From positions 28,438,939-28,502,938 of the forward strand of contig OY855911.1 in assembly GCA_963693305.1 (NCBI GenBank): a DNA stretch of 64,000 nt. The letters are read 5' to 3'. The DNA is from Meandrina meandrites (lineage: Eukaryota; Cnidaria; Anthozoa; Scleractinia; Meandrinidae). The notes under the pieces are model-generated. The model searched no databases, had not been told where the DNA came from, and worked only from the letters and a program-made list of their open reading frames with translations. Of this stretch, positions 43,474 to 56,000 are shown piece after piece (positions within the stretch are counted from its first letter, which is position 1; every line of letters begins with the position of its first letter). The position numbers were made by a program, and so were the translations under genes.

Positions 43474-44012
43474 TTAAAATAAAAAACTACGGAGTATCTT
43501 ATTACGTTGAACCTGTTTCGAGGGTTTTTGTAAAATCATTCGATCACTTGCTTAAATTTCATTTATATTTGTCTTTATCTTTATATTTATAAATTAAATT
43601 CTTCCCAAAAGATCACTATAATAATGAAAGGAAAAATTTCAGCTCAATACGTTGCGTTTTCTCCTTGTGCCTTGCCAAATTGTAGTGTACTTTGTTTTAC
43701 AGTACTCCAATACTCTGAATAGTTTCTTTTACAATCTACCGACCGTTCGTGACACGCCTGAACTTTGTAAATACACATCCGACGTGTTCGTGCAATCAAG
43801 GTCACGCCATTTTTTTAACGATTCTGTCACGCTAGGCGATTGTGTCACGGTATTTCATGCAAATGTCACGATACATGAAAGGGTCCTTGGCAAACTAAAC
43901 ATGTTCGACCATCCCATAAAACCATAACATCATATCAGAAATAAAACACAAATCGCCCAACATGGCGAATCTTGCTTTTCAATTAACTTGACGTGGCTGT
44001 CAGGAAACCTAA

Positions 44013-47000
44013 TCACTTAAGTACGTGAGGGTAGGCCAGCGCAGATGCTCTGTAAGTCTCCGGTAGCTGAAAGTACTGTGGAGAAAACAAACGAAACATA
44101 AACTTTGAAAATGGAAAGTTGCCTTCTGGTCATAAAGGAATTATGTACATGGAAAAGGGACGATCCTAGCGCTAGTATCATCGTGTCTGAGAGGTAGAAT
44201 GATCCTAGCGCTACGGTCAAATTCAACATTTCGCGTGTATACTGAAAACATGCCACGCTCGGATGATAATTGCGCTGGGTGCTCCTAGCACAAATTCCTA
44301 TTTACATGGAAAGAGAATGATCCTTGTGCTAGAAACATCCTAGCACTAGCGTCATCCAAAATGTTGCTTTTGACCCTAGCGCTAGGATCATCCTACCTCT
44401 CAGATAGGCTGATCCTAGCGCCAGGGTGATCCTGGCGTTAGGGCCAAATGCAACACTTCGCTGCATATCGCGCTCAGATGATCCTAGTACTGGGATTATC
44501 CTAGGACTAGATTCATTTTCCTTCTTCATCCATCTTTACACCACTGTTTCATTCCCAACTTGATTCTTGGGTCGCTAACGGCTTTACGTTACTCAATTTT
44601 ACCTAAACTCACCTGTTGTCCAACACGCGATAGAAAGCGTAATCGCAGTTGAGCTGCGGAGCGAGGAGTTATCGGACTAACACCAAAGTCTCTCTTACGA
44701 ATTTCTTCTTCTTCTGACGATACTCTGAAAAGAAAATAGATAAAAATAACTGTCAAGTTCCAATCACTTTTTCAAACCTCTCATTCCTAATGCTTTCTTT
44801 CGCCCTTCGTGCACTGCACTGAAACATCTGCTGTCGTTTTGCGCCTGGCAGTCACATGATATCGTGACGAATAAAAAGTACAAACAAGTTTGTGAAGTTG
44901 TTCTGAGTTTGAGTTGAAAGAGAATGTTTTCAATTTAATTTTCCTACAGTGACTCTTCTCCACGGAATGGACAAAACAATTACTTTCTTTAGCAACTTCG
45001 AAACCGAATCAGAGCGACGACCCGATGAATGGCTCCGCCTATAAACGTACGAAAAAACCGATCGACCACGCAACGATTAGGCTACGAGAAGCTGAGTCAA
45101 GGGCGCGCGCAAATATAGATTCGCTCGAGTGTGAGGTGATATTCGCGCGCGCTCCCTCGTTCGCCCACTCGACAAATCCTGAGAAAATGAAGAGCTGCTC
45201 CTAGTTAGGTTTACACAAGACAAGATTACACATAAACTTAAGAATACTTACAGCGTTACCCTGCTTTGAGCTGCTAATTGTTTTCTTTCTAGAGTGGAAA
45301 GGTTAAGGCCTGTTCCTATTAGAAAAACACAAGCAAACGTTAGAAACAAATCGTGCATACATTATCTCTTTTTCCCGCCCAGTTTATAGTTCAGCTTGTC
45401 ACGTAGTTGTCGCAAGAGTGGTGGCGTTGTCGACGTTACAAGCATATAAACGGCTGCACATCACACAATTAAGTGAACTTACTCTTGGCAGAATCCACCA
45501 AATACAGCAGTATACTGGCAATTAACGCAACTGTTGTAAATGAAAAAGAACAAAAAGGTAAATTTATACCGCGAGAGTATAACTGCAGTCGGAAAACAAA
45601 AACATGATTTTAACGACTACTAACATTACTAAACACTTCAGAAGTACAAATATCTCTGACAATATGTTTATTACCTCTACTACAATTGTAATTTATCCGA
45701 GTGCTTTACACTCTCGCCACAGTGTTGTATCCACGCCAACAGAAGTTTCTGTTCGCGCACTGAATTTTCCATCGCTCGAGCAAACGTCGCGTCGCGAAAA
45801 CCTATTACTTGCGCGCGAAATCTAAAAGCGCCAACCAATCAGCGACACCGACGTCTCCCTTAGAGCTACGTCATCGGATCGAATCTCAGAGGAACAGAGA
45901 CGTTTGGCAATAAGTCAAATCTCGTCACATATTACCACTTTGGTTGAGGTGGTTGGCAAATGGGCCCGGAGAGGGGGGGGGGGGGGGGGGGGGGCGGAGA
46001 AGAGATTTCCCCATAAAGATGACGGGGGTGCTCGTCGAAAATTTTGAAAAGAACCCCTTAAAGGTACCAGAATCCCTTAAAGGTGTCAGAATCTCGATTA
46101 GCGGGCGTGGCCCCAAATAATTTTCACCCCTGGTACCAGGAGTTCTTCAAGAGAAACCATCTATTTGTTATATTTTGGCTCAATACCCTAAAAGGTACCA
46201 CGATAACTCTAACGATGGCCATTTTATATTTTAGCACTCTAAGTGGTACCGATTGATACATTTTGACCCCTAAAAGGTACGATGAGCACCCCTGTCATTT
46301 GGGAATGGGGATGCAGTTTCTCCAAGATAGTACATTAAATTTAAACACTTACTACATAGCCAAGCGCAGAAAAACACTTCCAGTACTAAATATCCTTTTT
46401 TGTCAACAATAGTTCCAGCCACTTGTGAAATAACGGCCAGCCCAAGGTTTTGAATAGACTGCATGCTGAAAGAACACGTGAAAAATAAAAACATACTTGC
46501 TATGGGCACAACAAGTTTCACTTGAAAAAGCAATAAGTCTGTTCACAAACCCTGATACATCGCAGCTAGCTAGGCCAAACGACACAATGAGAATGGATTA
46601 AAACTACATCACGGTAAGTCATTTCTTCTGATGTACAAAAGTTACTTTTAAATTGAAGCAAACCTTTTTATGGAGAAGTGATATTAAGCCACAATGACAC
46701 AAGGAAGGTACAAAATGTGTTTAGACCGATTACGAATGTGCCATCCATGCATGGCGTTCGTTAAAAAACTAGCCATGGTATATTGCAATTCCTGAGTGAT
46801 TTTTGATTGGTTTACAGGCCATGGTATATGAGCTCATATATAGCATGGACCACAAATTACGTTAGATGTACCCATCAGCGAGAACAGCAGGGAGCTTAAA
46901 AATTGCAATTCTATTGGTGTTTCAAGAAAACAATTATTGCACTCGTGCTTGTTGGAAATGAGATAGTTATAGCATACGCCTGTGCTATCCGCCATATGAT

Positions 47001-50000
47001 ATGCAACACACGCTTGTGTAATAATCGTCAAAATATTCTGTAATGTTCATTACATTAGCAGTACTTACAATCCATAAGCAGTGCCCAGCTGATGCTCTGG
47101 AACAACTAAAGCAACAAGCGGCCACAGCGCACAAGCCAACATGGAGTATGATACACCCATGATACTCTGCAATAAAATAACTCAACGTAAACCACACCAG
47201 TAAAGTTTTCGTTTGATATCTTAATAAACTTACCCACAGACAATGGATCTTGATTTTTATCAGAAGATTCTTTAACAGGTTAACTGTAAATATGTTTGAT
47301 GTCGACCAAAAGCGTTGCATTCATGGCTGCTTAAACCCGAAACAGTATATAGCTCTGTTTGCAGGGGTGTAGCTAGGATTTTTCAAAAGGGGGGGGGGGG
47401 GGGGGGTCCCCACACCATGTCAAGCCCAGGGTACTTAAATGGTCCACTGCAGATGTTCCGTCCTGCAAATGGAGTATGCAACTATCTAGCACTGGAAAAG
47501 ATTTATGGCATGTTGATTCTTCGGATTCATGAATTTTGCCAACTGAATTATAAGGTTTGTATGCTATTTAAACTTTAAAAAAAATTATCTCACAAAGAGG
47601 GGATCACAGGCACCCCAGGACCCGCCTGGCTATGCCCCTGGTCTATTGTGCATGACTTACCATAGCAACAAATGGATTCCAGAAAGTGAATGCCATCATG
47701 CAGTGACAACCAAGGGTTACGGCCACTGATAAAATCACTAAAATACATTTGAGCACAAAAGAAAATAAATAAATGAAACTATTATGCGATACTGTACAAT
47801 GACTTCAGCCTTAGCTGTGATGAAAAGCTAATTTCTCCTCTAAATATCAAACAGGTAGCAATGACTGTGTAAAAGGGTCAAGGAGCATTTGTCACAAGGC
47901 CTCACATGAATGGCTTGCTACCTTTTGAGGGAATACAACAAACAACAGGAACAATGCCACTAGCCTCCAAAACAATAGCAACTGCTACACTGGAGGGCCA
48001 GTAAAATTACAAGCTCACAGGAGCTGCTACACTACTGGAGAAAAGAGAATAATAGAACAAACAGGAACCTAGCTAGCTAGGTCCCTAGCTCCCAAAACAA
48101 TAGCAACTGCTACACTGGAGGACCAGCAGAATTACATGTACAAGCTAATGGGAGCTGCTACACTACTGGAGAAAAGAGAACTGCAATAGAACAAACAACT
48201 GTCAGCAACAATGCTTCTAGCCTTAAAACAATAGCAACTGCTTCACTAGAGGACCAGTAGAACTACAAGCTTACGGGAGCTGCTACACTATTGGAGAAAA
48301 GAGAACAATTTAACTAACAACAGAAACAATGTCCCTAGCCTCCAAAACAATTATTATAGTAACTGCTACACTAAAGGACCAGTGGGATTACAAGCTTATG
48401 AGAGCTGCTACACTACTGACAAAAAATGGTCCAAGTTTATGCATCCTGATTGACTTAAAAAGTCAAGCCACCTCTACACTAATCAGAAGCAAAAACAAAG
48501 GTAATCATGACTTGGTAAAACATTTTTCCTGTACTTTAATTGTGTCGGTTACCTGTGTTTGCTCCTTGTTCTCATTGGTATACTGTGTTCCGTCACTGTG
48601 TGGTTCCAGAAAATATGTATACCCTACCCATGGTGGGTAATTGGAAATTCCAAGGGGGAGGGGGGTCTCAAAGACGAAATTTTTAAAGGAAAGTATGAAC
48701 AAAACTGGAATTTTCAAGGGGGAGGGGTTCAAATAATAAATCTTCAGTGGGGAGTATGGAACATATTGTCATTGCTTCGGTTTCCGTCTTTAATACTCGA
48801 TTGAAAACTGCTAACAGATCAGATGAGATGAACTCACCCCAGAAGACATTCTTTCCAACTCTGTCCACCATAAAACCCAGGAATGGGGAAGCACAAGCTG
48901 AAATTATGAACACCACACTGCAAAGAAAGAATAAGTTTTGTAGAATGGACTTCAAAGCATAATGGGCACATCTCTGGTCTCTCTGTACAGACCAGCCGGG
49001 CTGGACAAGACATGCAGTTTTATAGCATTTAGAAATTATGGCGAGGGAGGGAGCTCATTTTCTTACCTGTTTACAGCTCCAGCGTGACTGGGACTTAAAT
49101 CAAACTTAGCTTCAAAAAAGGCACTAAAGAGAGACAAAAACATCTACTTTCAACACACAATTATTTCTTTTTCTACGTGTACTACATATATCTTTTTCTC
49201 TCCTTCAGAAAATTACAAATTTGTGTTTTTTTTTTCTTTGTCCCATGCTCGTGGCACGATGAATAATATTACACTTTATCTTACAGAAATGGAATAGGCA
49301 TACCATAAACACCCGCAGATAAGCCGCACCTTTTTTCCAAAAATCGTTGCTTGAAATTGGGGGTGCGGCTTATCTGCGGGAACATTTCAAAAAGATGCCG
49401 TACATTTCAGTGAATTGACACTTTCATGGAAGCCTTTGTTAGCAGATCCTTTAAGCCGTTTATGGTCACTTTTCTGGAACAGGAAAACGTCACACAGCAC
49501 AAAATTTCCATTCCCCCACAACTTAGCTGTTTGCAGCGTCGTTGACCGCCTGAAATAAACTTCAACAATAATCGATCCCCGGCCTCCACGAGCGAGAAAA
49601 TTCCACGCTATTCTCGAGTATTCGTGTGGTCGAACTTTGCCGTTTAGTACTTTGATGACAAATTGATTACAAAAAATAGCCACGAACAGCAGAATCTCTC
49701 TCAATCTTGAAACTTGAGTAAACAGACATCGTTCTCAGCCCAATCCAAACATGTTTGATCTAATGCCTGGTTACTAAGCTACGAACGTTCGACAAACGTA
49801 AACACGCGTTCTTGTTCGCACAAATTTGTGGAAAAAAGTGTTGAATGAAGAAATACCTGTCAACAAGTACCAGAAAAAGATCAATCATATGTCAAAGTTA
49901 CAGGAAATGATACTCATTATATTTAAATGCTAAAATTGTGGGTGAGACTGATGTTCAATTCCGTTTCATTGCCATAGTGAGTTACATTCGATGAAGAAGA

Positions 50001-53000
50001 CTTCTGAAGACTCTTTTAAAAAAAACTTTTTTTTCCAAAATTTAAGTTGCTAAATTCAGGGTGCGGCTTATCTGCGGGTGCGGCTTATCTGCGGGTGCGG
50101 CTTATCTGTGGCTGTTTACGGTATTTGGCAGGACTTAATTTTCATGACATGGCCAAAAAATGTTCAAAACGTTAAAAAATATGTAAAAAGGTTGAAAATG
50201 TGTTTTATAGCAGGTCTGAAAGTATGCAAATTTTAAAAAATCACAAAAAATTATTTCTGTGAAAATACATGTAAGTTACAATAAATTGAGTGCTAGCCTG
50301 CAAATGCAGACATATTTCTGGCTGTCACTTGTCTTCGCCAAAATTTTTCGACAAGCCATGGTCAGAAATACATCTGCATTCGCAGGCTAAGGGATGCAAG
50401 GGTGTGTCTATTATCATGTAGATAAAAATGGATTTTCTACTTACAGACCAAGAGCAATAAATGGGAAAATAGCCACATAGTAGGCAACACAGATAATAAA
50501 TATCAGCCACAGGGTAAGCGGGAAATCTTTGACGTCTTGTAAACGAATGACCTCGCCTGTGAGAAACAGAAATCACAATTTGACTCAGGTCAGTAAAACC
50601 AGAAGGTCATAATTCAAAGATCACCCAATCTTTCACAGTAACAAACCTGTTTGCCCATCTTGCTTTTTGAGGATACGTGCTGCTCTCTTGTCAAGAAAGC
50701 CCAACAACAAACCACAGCTAAGAGAAAACAGGCACACTCCAACACCTGAATGGAATACAAAGGAGCATCAACCCTACAATGTATTTATACATACATAATT
50801 ATACAAATGTTCATTATGTTCATAACAAAGGAGAATACAAAAATAATTGTACCAAGCAACCCTTCAAGTTAAGACCATTTTAGTCGCCATGGCGACTAAA
50901 ATTTTGGAGCTGGCGACTAAATTGGAACCGAAGTCGGCAGCCTGGCGACTAAAATTGAGAAGAATGATTGAAAGCGTGAGCTTAATTTAGCGATTAAAAG
51001 TTTTCACTGGCAACCAAACTTGAGCAGTCGGTGGCCAAATGGCCACTGAGGAAAAAATAAACTTGGAAGGTTGCCAAGGGTAAAACTGAACTACAACATA
51101 CACATAACTATGTTATCAGCTGACTTAGCCTGCGTAGCAAGCGTTCCCGTGCAAACGAAGTGCTATGTGTCGAGCGAGAAAAGATTCTGGTCGCGCGAAA
51201 ATTGGGGCGAGAGCAAAAAAGGAAAAGGAGCAGGGAGGGGGTGGGGCAGCGAGGGAACGCTTGCAAGCAAACCCCACGATTCTGAAAAACGCCCACCGAT
51301 TTCTTCACGGGTGAGTTCATTCATAGATTGACAACTTGTCAATGGCGCTACTTTTCAGCGAGTCACACAACAGCATCATTTAGCTTCAAAATGCCTTTTT
51401 AAAAGCCAAAATACTTCAAATTTTCGGGGAATAAAAGAAGCGCTTTCCATCTAGCGAAAGTGATGGTGTCAACGCTTTAACTGTAAGCAATATTTAAATT
51501 TAAAACAGAACAATTTTTTGCGTGCTGAACAAGACCGCTCACATTTCAATCGGCCGGAAACTCGCAAAGGGAAATCACAAAAGCACTAGTTTGTCTGGAG
51601 CTTTTAAATAATTAGTAGAATGTTCGGCTTAAAGAGCAGGTTTTCGTGAGGTTGATACAGTTAAGCAGTTTAACGGTATTATATTGTCCTACGGGGGAAA
51701 ATTTATTTAAAACTGTTTAGCGTCCGCACTGGAAGCGGTTGTTTTGAAAACTGTCAGCGTGAGCAAATTGGCTGGCGTTAAATTTTGCAAAACAAAGGAT
51801 GAGTTGCCGCCGACTTCTTTCACGTCAGAATAAGTAAAACGACTCGGAAAATCTAAGTTGAAGTTGCCAAATAATGCTGCCAAAACCTGTTCCTCCTTGC
51901 CGTTTTCCTTCGCACCCGCACAACTGAGCTGAAGAATGTTAAAAGCTTTTGCCAAATCCATCAGACAGGCACAATCAATACACAAATTGATGGCATATAA
52001 TATCCTACGTTGGTCCATCTTCAGAGAACAAGAGAATTCCGCTGAGCTCAAATCTAGTTTATCGAAGCTAGAACGATTCAAACAATTGTCCTTGTCGCCC
52101 GAGTCACGTTCGAATATTATTTTGCGCCCTGGTTCAAATCAATCAGGTGAATTTGATACACTTATCAATCAGCATGACCGCGCCGCACCAATCAGAAGCC
52201 CCGTTCGTGGGCGAACGGGTTTTTCAGAATCGTGGGGTTTGCTTGCAAGCGTTCCCTCGCTGCCCCACCCCTCCCCGCTCCATTCCCTTTTCAAGTTTGC
52301 TCTCGCCCCAATTTTCGCGCGACCAGAATCTTCGCTCGCACGCGACACATAGCACTTCGCTCGTACGGGAACGCTTGCTACGCAGGCTACAGCTGACTTG
52401 ATACTACCTACCAACAAACAATGTCATTCCTAAAGCCTTGTAACTCTCTGCTGGAGTAACAGTTTTTGCAAATGCGTTGTAAATTGGGTTGTTGACGTTC
52501 ATGTTTATGGTGCTACCCTAAAAGAAAATCATAAAAATCAAATTTGTACATGTAAGTGATACACCTTTGTCACTACACAGTACTGTTTCCAACATGTTGG
52601 CAACATGGTGTCACAACTGCTAGATCCATTAGGTTTATGTCACGTAATATAATAAATTATGTGTAGATAAATATACAGCTGTCATGCATGCAATAGAGCA
52701 TTTTCATATGACGTCACGGCAGCCATATTGGTGTACCAAGCCATTCCTCTGGGAATCAAACTCTACTTTTATGCAAAAATCGTCTTTTGTTTTTGCAAAC
52801 CAATATGGCTGCTGGTCACATGGGTGAAAACGCTCTATATGCTACATGTATGTGGTTGTATCCTCTTCAGTAATATAGGGAATTTAAGACCGTGACTATT
52901 GATGTATTTTTCTTTGAAAGGCACTGGACAAGTTGTTGTATGCACATTCTATTTATTTACTCTCACAGTTGCTGTCTCTTAATTTTTATTTAATTAATTT

Positions 53001-56000
53001 TAATTAATTTTAGGTCACAAGAACGCGCAAAATATCACACGTTATTACACTGTAGAAAAGGGTAAAAATATGGACACAAAGTGGAGCAACAAAGTGGCTG
53101 GAGAAAACGACCCAAGCTTTGACTTGTTTACCTCCTTAATAGTGGAATAATAAATCCCTTATTCGTGGGTTAACATATAATACGAGCAAACATTTTCCTC
53201 ATTGCTCATATTTTTCCTTGCCCTGGCCTACAGGACTTGGAAAAATACTATGCAACTCGCAAAATATTTGCGCATAAATATAATTTATGTTAAACCATGG
53301 AATAAGGTGTATGAATCATATTTTACCATCCTTATTTATCTATCATCATATTTTCCTTATTATAAGATCTTCAAACCATGCAAGAAAATATAGGTCAGTA
53401 ATCTGGCATATCATTAGTTTTATGAGTTCATTTTAAAAAAGGTGAAAGTATATTGTCATCTAAAATAATTTTGCTCTTCATGCAGTCTCCAGATCCTCAC
53501 AATAAGAGCTAGAACTAATAAACAGCACCATTTCTGCATAAACCCTTGTATTGTACTTTTTGAAAAACAGGTCTGCTCATCCCACTACAGCTGCTGAACT
53601 TGCATACATAGTCCTCAATCTCAAATTATCTGTTGAATTGCACACATATGTGCACAGTAGGTGCCTATACATGTACCTCTACAACCATTTTAAAATCAAT
53701 TCATAAACTCATAAGCCCACTACAGATGGGGTGGTGTATTTAGGTTGAATTAGGCAAACGAGTCAGAGAACTTAGTGGGCAGAAAAACCAAGGATGACAT
53801 GAACATGGCTGTGCTACATTATTTATTTTTAAAAAATATTTTTCTGTTCAGTGTACATACTGTAATTTAAAATAAATGCTACACGTATATATGTACAGTT
53901 AACAAAACATACCACTCGGGAAAAACTAAGCTGAAGACCAAACACCATATTTAACTCTTTTCCTTTGAACCAGCTAACCGAGTAGGTGTTCTGAGCCACT
54001 GCCAAATTTTCTCCTCCAAGGCTACAGAAGAAAGCAAACATTCAAACAAAAAATAGCAGTTAGGTAATTGATCAAGTGTTACAAAAGGCAAAGCTTGCAC
54101 TCAAGGAAAAGAAGCTTTTCCTAACCTTCTTTCTGCACTGACAGACAGACAGACACAACTAACAAACACAACACAAACAAACAAATAAACAAAGTAACAG
54201 AGCTTCCTTACCCAAAAACAAATCTGCCTACTTCCATCACTGTAAAGCTATGGATATAAGCTCCAAGAGCAAAAATGACCTATTATATAACAATTGAAAA
54301 CATTAAATGCATGTAAGTCTTGACACGAATCAAATTTACAGTGTGCAATACAGTACAAGTTTTTTCAACCAAAACCAAATATACAACAAACTCAATGTGC
54401 ATTTTAAAATCCAACAGGGTTGTCGTTTTTTTGTTTCTTTTTCTTTGCTAAAATGAGAACAAAAAACTTGAACAAACAAACCAAAGAATAACATTGTCCC
54501 ATCAGATCCGTGAAAGAAATGGCTTTTTTTCTTGTGAATCGTGATTTGGTTACATAGCTGTGAACCGTGGATCAACCTTTTTCATGAAAATTGCAAAATG
54601 ACTGGGTTTTTTCTTGTGAAAAGTGACTGTAAACCATGATTCTTTCTTCCTTACAAAAATCAAAAACGATCTGGCAGTAAGCATTTTGAAAACAAGAATA
54701 TGCGTGACATACGTAAACTGCATGACCGGCACTGCATGATCGTGACTGATCATCACTCTGGGCCACAAGTCACTACAGTCCAATAGGTAATTAAACAGCT
54801 TTTACGTTGGTTTTCTGAAATGGCTATTTTATTTTGTGTGAAACGTGATTTGGTCATTTTATGTTTATTGTGAAATGCGATCTAGACTCCCCCCCACCTC
54901 TGTAATTTCAGAACTAAAAAAGTAAAAAATGTCATGCCACTTCACTGTATATTTGAAACACACCACACCACCTGAAGGGTTGATGTACCTTTATATGATC
55001 ATTTTTGACTGACTTAGGGAAAAAAGAAAATCAGTTCAAGAAATTGAGATTGGGGGTAAGACTGCAGTCTTCAACAGAGTAAAGTAAATCCAAGAGAAAT
55101 GACTTAGATGAGCGGAATAAAAGAACATTTAGAAACGAGCCACTACAGTGTTGATTATAATGTGCTTTAAGCTGAAAAGTCATTAATAAAGCAACTTTGA
55201 GCCCTGTTCAAAAACGGTCATCTGGCAGAGGGGTGCTTATTTCTGGGTGGGTGGGTGGGTGGGGGGGGGGGGGGGGGCTTATAACCGGATGTATTTTTTC
55301 GTTTCCAGGTGGATGGGCCTATAACTGGTTTGGGGTGGGAGGGGGGGAGGGGTTATAACCAGAATTTTTACGATATTCATTTTCCTTGGAGGTCTGAGAA
55401 AATCAGGATTCCATTGAAATTTTGTTAAATTCAGTTTTTTTTGGCAGAAGTTTACATGTCAACCAGAACATGCTCGTTTACAAAATTATGCTTTTTTGTG
55501 GCTTAATAACTGGTCACTGATTGCACAAAGCTTGAGACAAAAGCCAGATGTCTTTCTGTTCTACATTGTACAATACATGTAAATAAACTCACTCAAGACA
55601 CGAAACCATTTTTAACTCACCTGTCCAATTAATACAAACAAACTAAAGATAATAGTCCCAAGCCTAAAATAATAAAACCAATAATAATTATTACGGAAGA
55701 TATCAAAGGTACAAGGCTTGAAAATAAACTTGAATCCTAGCTTGCCTTTCGGTCAGTGTCACTTGAACAGCTCTCAAATTTTGTATTGTGCAGTTCCAGA
55801 AAATATCCATACCCACCACATGGAAGGTCAATGGAAATTCCAAGGGGTGGGGGGTGTCAAAGGCCAAAATTCAAAGGAAAGCATGGGGCTTATAAGTGGA
55901 AATTCCAGAGGGGTGGGGGTTTAAACCAAAAAAACCTTCCATGGGAGGGGTCTGGATATTTTCTGGAGCAACACATTCCTGGGCAGTTCTCTTAGGTAGG

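Larger units (their letters stand above)
37154..44012. other. Intergenic DNA between PRKX and MFSD1
   Basis: The two genes are both on the minus strand, 6.9 kb apart. I recognise no protein gene in between. Short open frames such as 40414-40707 and 42524-42763 have no homology I can name. The stretch holds a 25-base C tract, a TTAA-flanked MITE, and a CATGCACA/GCATGCGT-rich piece near 39780-39870 that may be transposon-derived. TGACGTCA, a full CRE site, occurs at 37993-38000, upstream of the PRKX start. Confidence 0.45.

Noticed and set aside
44574..44613. MFSD1 ending by read-through of exon 17 (VSLGKIE)
   Set aside because: Kept as an alternative only. GTGAGT is a strong donor and a phase-matched terminal exon with a good pyrimidine tract exists at 44075-44013.
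47934..48424. CRISPR array
   Set aside because: Units are 119-131 bases with no short repeat/spacer structure, and the setting is an intron of an animal gene.
49387..49704. Minus-strand ORF as a separate gene inside MFSD1
   Set aside because: It lies wholly within the TA-flanked element, overlaps another frame, and shows no transposase or other domain.
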